Below are positions 6,455-11,293 of a stretch of 11,293 bases of DNA, piece after piece (the stretch's first letter is position 1; each line of letters starts with the position of its first letter). The position numbers and the translations under genes were made by a program. The DNA comes from Actinomycetota bacterium (GTDB lineage Bacteria; Actinomycetota; Thermoleophilia; Gaiellales; Gaiellaceae). The notes beneath the pieces were generated by a model. It was not told the origin of the DNA. It did no database searches and saw nothing but the letters and a program-made list of their open reading frames with translations. The stretch lies in the NCBI GenBank assembly GCA_013698195.1, contig JACCVK010000115.1, positions 1 to 11,293 on the forward strand, in the 5' to 3' direction.

Positions 6455-7816
6455 ATGGCCGGAACCGTCGACGCCGTATGGAAGGAGATGCAGGACCGCG
6501 GGATCGAGTTCGTCTTCGCGCAGTTCGTCGACATGTACGCGAGGCCGAGCGCGAAGCTCGTTCCCGTCCGCTCGAAGGACGATCTCGAAGGGCTTGTCAC
6601 CGACGGCGCCGGGTTTGCCGGGTTCGCCGCAGGTGAGATCGGGCAGGTTCCGAGCGACCCGGACATCGCGGCGATTCCGGATTTGGACAGCTACACGCCT
6701 GTTCCCTGGCAGCAAAATCTCGCCCGCTTCGCCTGCGACATCACCGTAGAGGGCGAGGAGTGGCCGTATTGCCCGCGGACGATCCTCAGGCGCGTGCTCG
6801 CTCGCGCGGAGGACCAGGGCTACGAGTTCCAGATGGGGCTCGAGCTCGAGTACTTCCTCGTGAAGCAGCGAGAGGACGGATCGATCGAGATCGCGGACTC
6901 CTACGACACGCTCGAGAAGCCCTGCTACGACATGGCAGGGCTCACGCGTCGGTACGACTTCCTGACGACGGTATCCCGCTACTGCAACGACCTCGGCTGG
7001 GGGAACTACGCGAACGACCACGAGGACGCGAACGGCCAGTTCGAGCAGAACTTCACCTACGCGAACGCGCTCACAAGCTGCGACCGGGGGATCTTCTTCC
7101 GCTACATGGTGCACACGCTCGCGGAGCAGAACGGGATGATCGCGACCTTCATGCCGAAGCCGTTCACCAATCTGACCGGCAACGGCTGCCACTTCCACAT
7201 GTCGCTCTGGGACGGCGACACGAACCTCTTCCTCGACGAGTCCGACCCGCGTGGCCTCGGGCTCTCGGAGCTCGCGTACAACTTCATCGGCGGGCTGAAA
7301 ACCCATGCGAGAGCGACGAGCGCGCTGACCGCACCTACCGTCAACTCGTACAAGCGCCTGAAGGTCGGTACCACGTCCAGCGGCGCGACCTGGTCTCCGG
7401 TGTGGATCTCGTACGGCTACAACAACCGCACGCAGATGCTTCGCATCCCGGGCCCAGGGCGGATCGAGGACAGGACGATCGACGGCTCGTGCAACCCATA
7501 TCTCGCCGCGGCCGCGGTGCTGGCCGCGGGACTAGACGGGATCGAGCAGAAGCTCGACGCGGGTGAGCCGAACTCGGAGAACCTTTACTCGATTCCCTAC
7601 GACGAGCTGCGCGCGCGCGGGCTCGAGACGCTGCCGCACAACCTGCTCGAGGCGACGGACGAGCTCGCGCAAGACGACGTGCTCCGCAAGGCGCTGGGGC
7701 CGGTCCGCGACGAGGACTACGTCGACTACTTCATCCGCGTCAAGCTCGAGGAGTGGAATCGGTACCACGAGCAGGTGACGCCCTGGGAGCTACGTGAGTA
7801 CCTCACGCGTTTCTGA
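6455..7816 (+). CDS. glnT: Type III glutamine synthetase / gamma-glutamylmethylamide synthetase
   Basis: This 453-residue ATP-dependent glutamate-amine ligase belongs to the GlnT/GmaS branch of the glutamine synthetase family. Metal ligands are visible as Glu130 and Glu132 in GLELEYF and Glu190 and Glu197 in NDHEDANGQFEQNF. His246 lies in NGCHFHMSLW. The phosphate and glutamate-binding arginines lie in NNRTQMLRIPGPGRIEDR (321-340). The N-terminal loop that in ordinary GlnA reads DGSS is DGAG here (50-53), which fits a changed amine site. The HEDANGQFE block is typical of the branch that contains both rhizobial GSIII and GmaS. GmaS joins methylamine to glutamate, and GSIII uses ammonia; sequence reading alone does not separate them. 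The glxBCD/mgsABC-like genes downstream favour the N-methylglutamate or a related amine pathway. The start is set by AGGGAG 8 bases upstream. Confidence 0.88.
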   Translation: MAGTVDAVWKEMQDRGIEFVFAQFVDMYARPSAKLVPVRSKDDLEGLVTDGAGFAGFAAGEIGQVPSDPDIAAIPDLDSYTPVPWQQNLARFACDITVEGEEWPYCPRTILRRVLARAEDQGYEFQMGLELEYFLVKQREDGSIEIADSYDTLEKPCYDMAGLTRRYDFLTTVSRYCNDLGWGNYANDHEDANGQFEQNFTYANALTSCDRGIFFRYMVHTLAEQNGMIATFMPKPFTNLTGNGCHFHMSLWDGDTNLFLDESDPRGLGLSELAYNFIGGLKTHARATSALTAPTVNSYKRLKVGTTSSGATWSPVWISYGYNNRTQMLRIPGPGRIEDRTIDGSCNPYLAAAAVLAAGLDGIEQKLDAGEPNSENLYSIPYDELRARGLETLPHNLLEATDELAQDDVLRKALGPVRDEDYVDYFIRVKLEEWNRYHEQVTPWELREYLTRF

Positions 7817-7837
7817 TGCGGGAGCGAGACAGCAGTT

Positions 7838-7854
7838 TGTGACGATCAGTTACA
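7838..7854. promoter_or_regulatory. Dyad operator-like site 1 (TGTGA-N7-TTACA)
   Basis: TGTGA and TTACA form an imperfect dyad, which extends to TTGTGAC-N5-GTTACAA (6 of 7 positions symmetric). The spacing equals the TGTNA-N7-TNACA nitrogen-control box of Bacillus TnrA/GlnR. Whether this organism has such a regulator cannot be seen. In RNA the same bases form a 7-pair stem with one G-U pair and a GAUCA loop. Confidence 0.45.
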
Positions 7855-7904
7855 AGGTGGATGAGCAGCCAATTAGCCAGGTAACAAAGGCGGTGGAGGC
7901 AGCT

Positions 7905-7921
7905 TGTGACGATCAGTTACA
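7905..7921. promoter_or_regulatory. Dyad operator-like site 2 (TGTGA-N7-TTACA)
   Basis: This is an exact second copy of the 7838-7854 dyad, 67 bases downstream. It ends just before the GGAGG at 7926-7930. Two identical copies in a region of little other conservation argue for a bound site rather than chance. Confidence 0.45.
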
Positions 7922-7938
7922 AAGTGGAGGTTCCAACC

Positions 7939-8004
7939 ATGGCGAATAGGCGAAATTCGGCCAAATCATGTGCTTTGTGGGACGGCGATCTGTGTACCTT
8001 CTGA
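7939..8004 (+). CDS. Possible short upstream ORF (leader peptide) before glxB
   Basis: ATG 7939 is preceded at 8 bases by GGAGG (7926-7930), the best Shine-Dalgarno sequence in the window. The frame encodes 21 residues (MANRRNSAKS, then a tail with two Cys and one Trp) and ends with TGA 4 bases before the glxB ATG. A longer form could start at GTG 7906, which also has GGAGG 6 bases upstream. glxB itself lacks a ribosome binding site, so reinitiation after this ORF would explain its translation. No family is recognised, and the alternative is a leaderless glxB start. Confidence 0.35.
   Translation: MANRRNSAKSCALWDGDLCTF
7995..8000 (+). promoter_or_regulatory. Candidate -10 element of glxB
   Basis: TACCTT fits TAnnnT and ends 8 bases before ATG 8009, as at the other starts in the window without a Shine-Dalgarno sequence. 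The -35 region (around 7972-7978) is a weak match. If it is active, glxBCD has its own leaderless promoter downstream of the repeat array. Confidence 0.35.
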
Positions 8005-8008
8005 ACAT

Positions 8009-8914
8009 ATGTGCGGGATCGTCGGTCTCTTTGCGAAGTCGGCAACCGTAGAGGAGCGCCTCGGCGTTCATCTCGCCGCGATGCTCGAGCAGATGTCCGA
8101 CCGCGGCCCGGACAGCGCAGGAGTCGCCGTCTACCGAGATCCGGCCCCGTACGGCTCGAGCAAGCTCACGCTCTTCTCCTCGGACACCCGAGAGCCGTGG
8201 GACGAGGTGGGCGGTGCGCTCGAGCAGGCGTTCGGCGGGGCGTGCAAGCCGCGCGTCCGCGCGAGCCACGCCGTCTTCGTCGTCGAAGCCGAGGCGACGG
8301 AAGCGGAGCAGTGGGTGAGGGCGAACCGGCCCGATCTCCGCGTGATGAGCGCCGGCACCGTGATCGAGATCTACAAGGAGACCGGCCTGCCGCACGAGTT
8401 CGTCCAGCAGTTCGGGCTCTCGGAGCTGACCGGAACGCACGCGCTCGGGCACACACGCATGGCGACCGAGAGCCGGGTGACCACGGCCGGCTCGCACCCG
8501 TTCTCGACGGGCCTCGACCTCTGTCTCGTCCACAACGGCTCCCTCTCGAACCACAACCGGCTGCGCCAGACCCTGCGCCGCGAGGGGATCGAGTTCCAGA
8601 CCGAGAACGACACGGAGGTCGCGGCCGGCTACCTGGCCTGGCGGATGCGCGAAGGTGCGTCGCTCGAGGTAGCGCTCGAAGGTTGCCTCGACGATCTCGA
8701 CGGCTTCTACACGTTCGCTGTCGGAACCGCCGATGGGTTTGCGGTGCTCCGTGATCCGATCGCGTGCAAGCCCGCGGTGCTCGCAGAGACGGGCGAGTGG
8801 GTGGCGATGGGCTCGGAGTGGCGGGCGATCTCGGTGCTTCCGGGTGCGACCGACGCCGAGACCTGGGAGCCCGAGCCCGGCGTCGTGTATGTCTGGGAAA
8901 AGGCAGCCGTGTGA
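8009..8914 (+). CDS. glxB: Class II glutamine amidotransferase subunit (GlxB/MgsA)
   Basis: The 301-residue Ntn-type amidotransferase corresponds to the N-terminal domain of the glutamate synthase large subunit. Cys2 in MCGIVGLF is the nucleophile after Met removal. The pocket is complete: Arg150 in GHTRMAT, HPF at 163-165, Asn176-Gly177 in HNGSLSN and Asp201 in ENDTEV. It would release ammonia or methylamine from the gamma-amide of glutamine or gamma-glutamylmethylamide and pass it to GlxD/MgsC. The start at ATG 8009 is fixed because Cys must be residue 2. There is no Shine-Dalgarno sequence at it. An insertion of about 100 residues after DRGPDSAGVAVY compared with purF-type domains is usual for this branch. 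Its stop overlaps the next start (TGATG). Confidence 0.9.
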   Translation: MCGIVGLFAKSATVEERLGVHLAAMLEQMSDRGPDSAGVAVYRDPAPYGSSKLTLFSSDTREPWDEVGGALEQAFGGACKPRVRASHAVFVVEAEATEAEQWVRANRPDLRVMSAGTVIEIYKETGLPHEFVQQFGLSELTGTHALGHTRMATESRVTTAGSHPFSTGLDLCLVHNGSLSNHNRLRQTLRREGIEFQTENDTEVAAGYLAWRMREGASLEVALEGCLDDLDGFYTFAVGTADGFAVLRDPIACKPAVLAETGEWVAMGSEWRAISVLPGATDAETWEPEPGVVYVWEKAAV

Positions 8915-9627
8915 TGGCCGCCGTGCCGGCCGAGGAGGTCGCGGTCGAGGTTGTCGATCTCGAGAAGATCTCGCTCCGGGAGCTCAACCAGCGTCTTCAC
9001 AACCTCGCGCACGCGCCCGGGCCGAGCGCGTGGCGCGTGGTCAATCCGGACGGAGCTCACGCGGTTGCCTGCGGGATCGACGTCGACGTGGAGGTCGCGA
9101 TCGAAGGGCACGTCGGTTACTACTGCGCCGGCATGAACAAGCGTGCCACGGTGCGCGTACATGGCAACGCGGGCCCCGGCGTCGCCGAGAACATGATGTC
9201 GGGGCAGGTGCTCGTCGACGGTAACGCGAGCCAGTCGGCGGGCGCGACCGGCCGCGGGGGACTGCTTGTGGTGCGGGGCGACGCTTCTGCCCGCTGCGGC
9301 ATCTCGATGAAGGGCATCGACATCGTCGTCGGCGGCTCGGTCGGTCATCTGAGCGCGTTCATGGCGCAGCGCGGCTGTCTCGTGGTCTGCGGCGACGCCG
9401 GCGAGGCGCTCGGGGACTCGATCTACGAGGCACGTTTGTACATCCGAGGCGAGGTCGCCGAGCTTGGCGCGGACTGCGTCGAGAAGGAGGTGCGGGCCGA
9501 GCACCGCGAGCAGCTCGGCGGTCTGCTCGAAGCCGCGGGCATCGACGCCGACCCAGCCGACTTCCGGCGCTACGGCTCCGCGCGGAAGCTCTACAACTTC
9601 ACCATCGACAACGCCGGGGCGTATTAG
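8914..9627 (+). CDS. glxC: Glutamate synthase GXGXG-domain subunit (GlxC/MgsB)
   Basis: This 237-residue protein corresponds to the C-terminal right-handed beta-helix of the glutamate synthase large subunit. It is a structural domain that links the amidotransferase and synthase sites. The repeating glycine pattern is clear from about 65 to 182: GHVGYYCAGMNKRATVRVHG, then GNAGPGVAENMMSGQVLVDG, then GGSVGHLSAFMAQRGCLVVC, with GDAGEALGDSIYEARLYIRG closing the helix. A charged tail of about 50 residues ends in RKLYNFTIDNAGAY. There is no catalytic residue of its own. ATG 8914 shares its A with the stop of glxB (TGATG), so translation is coupled and equimolar expression is likely. GTG 8911 is a possible alternative start one codon earlier. 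Confidence 0.9.
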   Translation: MAAVPAEEVAVEVVDLEKISLRELNQRLHNLAHAPGPSAWRVVNPDGAHAVACGIDVDVEVAIEGHVGYYCAGMNKRATVRVHGNAGPGVAENMMSGQVLVDGNASQSAGATGRGGLLVVRGDASARCGISMKGIDIVVGGSVGHLSAFMAQRGCLVVCGDAGEALGDSIYEARLYIRGEVAELGADCVEKEVRAEHREQLGGLLEAAGIDADPADFRRYGSARKLYNFTIDNAGAY

Positions 9628-9628
9628 C

Positions 9629-10960
9629 TTGGCGGCCGAGACCGAGCGCGCGTGGAACCTTCGCGAGTCGCATCTCTTCGACCGAACCGTCATCGCCGAG
9701 ATCCAGCGCGCGGCGCGAAAGGGGATCTACGACATCCGCGGCTTCGGCGCGAAGCGGCACGTGCCGCACTTCGACGACCTGCTCTTCCTCGGCGCGAGCA
9801 TCTCGCGCTACCCACTCGAGGGCTACCGCGAGCGCTGCGCGACCGACGTCGTCCTCGGCACCCGTTTCGCCAAGAAGCCGCTCGAGCTACGGATTCCGGT
9901 GACGATCGCGGGTATGAGCTTCGGCGCGCTCTCCGCGCCGGCGAAGGAGGCGCTCGGCCGCGGCGCGAGTGAGGTCGGAACCTCGACGACGACGGGCGAC
10001 GGCGGGATGACGCCCGAGGAGCGCGAGCACTCGGAAACGCTCGTCTACCAGCTGCTTCCGTCGCGCTACGGCATGAACCCGGACGACCTGCGCAAGGCGG
10101 ACGCGATCGAGGTCGTCGTCGGCCAGGGTGCGAAGCCGGGCGGCGGCGGAATGCTCCTCGGCCACAAGATCTCGGATCGGGTCGCCGAGATGCGTGATCT
10201 GCCGCGGGGCATCGACCAGCGGAGCGCGTCGCGCCATCCAGACTGGACGGGTCCGGACGACCTCGAGATCAAGATCGGCGAACTACGCGAGATCACCGAC
10301 TGGGAGAAGCCGGTTTTCGTGAAGGTCGGCGCGACGCGCACGTACTACGACGTTCAGCTCGCGGTCAAAGCGGGCGCGGACGTCATCGTCGTGGACGGGA
10401 TGCAGGGCGGGACCGCGGCGACCCAGGACGTCTTCATCGAGCACGTCGGCATTCCGACGTTGCCGGCCACCCGTATCGCCGTCGAAGCGCTGCAGGAGCT
10501 CGGGATGCATCGCCAGGTGCAGCTCATCGTCTCCGGCGGAATCCGGACCGGCGCCGACGTCGCTAAGGCACTCGCGCTGGGCGCCGATGCGGTCTCGATC
10601 GGGACGGCGGCGCTCGTCGCGTTGGGCGACAACAGCCCGGAGTACGACGAGCAGTACCGCCAGCTCGGGAGCGCTGCGGGGTTCTACGACGACTACCAGG
10701 CGGGGCGCGATCCGGCCGGCATCTCGACACAGGACGACGAGCTCGCCGCGCGCTTGGACCCAGTCGTGGGAGGACGGAAGATCGCGAATTACCTGCGCGT
10801 GCTCACGCTCGAGGCGCAGACGCTTGCTCGCGCATGCGGGAAGTCACACGTCCTGAACCTCGAGCCGGAGGATCTGGTCGCGCTGACGGTCGAGGCCGCC
10901 GCGATGGCGCGTGTTCCGCTCGCCGGCACCGACTGGATTCCGGGTGCGACGCCCACCTGA
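9629..10960 (+). CDS. glxD: FMN-binding glutamate synthase domain subunit (GlxD/MgsC)
   Basis: The 443-residue protein matches the FMN/synthase domain of glutamate synthase. Flavin-site motifs are GQGAKPGGGGMLLG (165-178), VVDGMQGGTAA (254-264) and the phosphate-binding SGGIRTGADVAKALALGADA (302-321). It would condense the released amine with 2-oxoglutarate on reduced FMN, giving glutamate or N-methylglutamate. Only Cys70 and Cys403 are present. The C-x5-C-x4-C set (CxxNxCPVG type) that holds the 3Fe-4S cluster in ordinary GltB is absent after ALVALGDN, so electrons must arrive another way. The start is TTG at 9629, one base after the glxC stop. No nearby ATG or GTG would keep the conserved WNLRESHLFDRT opening. 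A weak GGGG lies 9 bases upstream. No GltD-like small subunit follows. Confidence 0.9.
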   Translation: MAAETERAWNLRESHLFDRTVIAEIQRAARKGIYDIRGFGAKRHVPHFDDLLFLGASISRYPLEGYRERCATDVVLGTRFAKKPLELRIPVTIAGMSFGALSAPAKEALGRGASEVGTSTTTGDGGMTPEEREHSETLVYQLLPSRYGMNPDDLRKADAIEVVVGQGAKPGGGGMLLGHKISDRVAEMRDLPRGIDQRSASRHPDWTGPDDLEIKIGELREITDWEKPVFVKVGATRTYYDVQLAVKAGADVIVVDGMQGGTAATQDVFIEHVGIPTLPATRIAVEALQELGMHRQVQLIVSGGIRTGADVAKALALGADAVSIGTAALVALGDNSPEYDEQYRQLGSAAGFYDDYQAGRDPAGISTQDDELAARLDPVVGGRKIANYLRVLTLEAQTLARACGKSHVLNLEPEDLVALTVEAAAMARVPLAGTDWIPGATPT

Positions 10961-10979
10961 GCCAGCGCTTCAACGGTGG

Positions 10980-11293
10980 TCAACCTCCGGGGCTGGTCTC
11001 GCCGGATCCCGTTGACGCGGATCGTCGAGCAACTCCGGTAGCGACCTCCCGACCTCCGCGGCGCGCGGGCCCCGAGAGGTAGACGCGCGTCGTACCCGCG
11101 CTCCACGGCGGCGGGCCGGAGATCGACCCGTCCACGACGTCGATGCCGTCCGCGCGGGCCGACTCGGCGATTCGGGCAACCGTCGTGGGGGAGATCGCGT
11201 TCAGGTCAGCGAAGAGCAGCGTTGCGGCCTGCTCGCGCGTAGCGCGTGTCAGGTCGCGAGCGACCGCGGACGCGGCTTCGGGCGGCACGATCG
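10980..11293 (-). pseudogene. 6-phosphogluconate/3-hydroxyisobutyrate dehydrogenase-like fragment (DUF1932 type), frame lost
   Basis: The gene enters from the right edge. About 100 residues of a Rossmann-type dehydrogenase are seen: FADLNAISPTTVARIAESAR, then DGIDVVDGSISGPPPWSAGT and TRVYLSGP. The GSISGPPP block replaces the PVSGG motif of hydroxyisobutyrate dehydrogenases and is typical of the DUF1932 branch. After YLSGP the expected R-A-A-E-V continues in a neighbouring frame from about 11060, so one base is gained or lost near 11060-11068. Neither frame then reaches the C-terminal helical domain with its conserved lysine. The first frame stops at 10980 and the other at 10970, right beside the convergent glxD stop. 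The gene is broken, or the sequence has errors here; the missing 5' part lies outside the window. Confidence 0.6.

Larger units (their letters stand above)
7832..7931. repeat. Array of three ~33-base direct repeats before the amidotransferase gene
   Basis: Units begin with GCAG at 7832, 7865 and 7899 (period 33-34 bases). The first and third are nearly identical over 30 bases (7832-7861 and 7899-7928, two mismatches at 7836/7903 and 7856/7923). The middle unit is diverged but keeps GCAG, GTAACAA and GGTGGAG at matching places. The stretch is clearly richer in A and T than the flanking genes. The likely role is a cluster of regulator-binding sites or a duplicated leader segment; see the two dyad entries. 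Confidence 0.7.

Noticed and set aside
7861..7884. Seven-codon mini-ORF starting ATGAGC in the first repeat unit
   Set aside because: The nearest ribosome-binding-like bases directly abut the ATG, and nothing else supports translation.
7839..7885. Actinobacterial GlnR box (GTnAC-n6-GaAAC) in the repeat region
   Set aside because: GTGAC and GTTAC are 5 bases apart rather than 6 and the GAAAC partner is missing.
7832..7931. CRISPR array or known tandem riboswitch (for example guanidine-II with paired ACGR loops)
   Set aside because: There are only three short units with no unique spacers. The ACGA in the dyad falls partly in the stem and not in the loop, so it does not fit the guanidine-II pattern.
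8707..9693. Long minus-strand open frame antisense to glxB, glxC and the start of glxD
   Set aside because: No recognisable motif; the plus-strand genes keep complete catalytic and glycine-repeat patterns.

Overview
The window is a GC-rich piece of bacterial chromosome, most likely from an actinomycete-type bacterium. Evidence for this is heavy use of CTC, GAG and GCG codons, frequent GTG and TTG starts, a soluble transhydrogenase that reads like the mycobacterial Rv2713 type, and several genes whose start codon lies only 6-8 bases after a TAnnnT -10 hexamer, which suggests leaderless transcripts. A deep-branching class such as Thermoleophilia is my guess; no marker gene in the window settles it. 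I see no tRNA, rRNA, CRISPR array, transposase or phage gene.

Left part (1-3096). A truncated M14 zinc carboxypeptidase gene leaves the window on the minus strand. Divergent from it are a MerR-family regulator and an aldo/keto reductase, joined by an ATGA overlap. The regulator's promoter has the classic MerR layout: a 19-base spacer that contains a perfect 22-base palindrome. The conserved cysteine in the regulator suggests an AdhR/NmlR-like sensor of reactive aldehydes or electrophiles, with the reductase as its effector. A kynureninase-like PLP enzyme follows on the same strand.

Middle (3110-4646). A minus-strand soluble pyridine nucleotide transhydrogenase gene (sthA) converges on the PLP gene, with 13 bases between their ends. 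It carries two frameshifts, about 140 bases apart, that together restore the frame. The divergent intergenic region upstream of it holds a nested inverted repeat and a candidate promoter for the next gene.

Right part (4647-10960). This is a nitrogen-metabolism module on the plus strand: a GAF-GAF-PucR/CdaR-type regulator, a type III glutamine synthetase or gamma-glutamylmethylamide synthetase (GlnT/GmaS), and three genes that together correspond to a glutamate synthase large subunit split by domain. These are the class II amidotransferase (GlxB/MgsA), the GXGXG domain (GlxC/MgsB) and the FMN synthase domain (GlxD/MgsC). The last three are tightly packed (TGATG overlap, then a 1-base gap). This set is known from the N-methylglutamate pathway of methylamine use and from rhizobial glx clusters. 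The N-methylglutamate dehydrogenase genes that would decide between them are not in the window. Between the synthetase and the amidotransferase lies an AT-richer region of about 190 bases. It has an array of roughly 33-base repeats, two identical dyads of the form TGTGA-N7-TTACA, a possible short upstream ORF with a strong Shine-Dalgarno sequence, and a -10-like element.

The right edge (10980-11293, minus strand) holds part of a 6-phosphogluconate/hydroxyisobutyrate dehydrogenase-like gene. It loses its frame after the nucleotide-binding domain and lacks the usual C-terminal domain.
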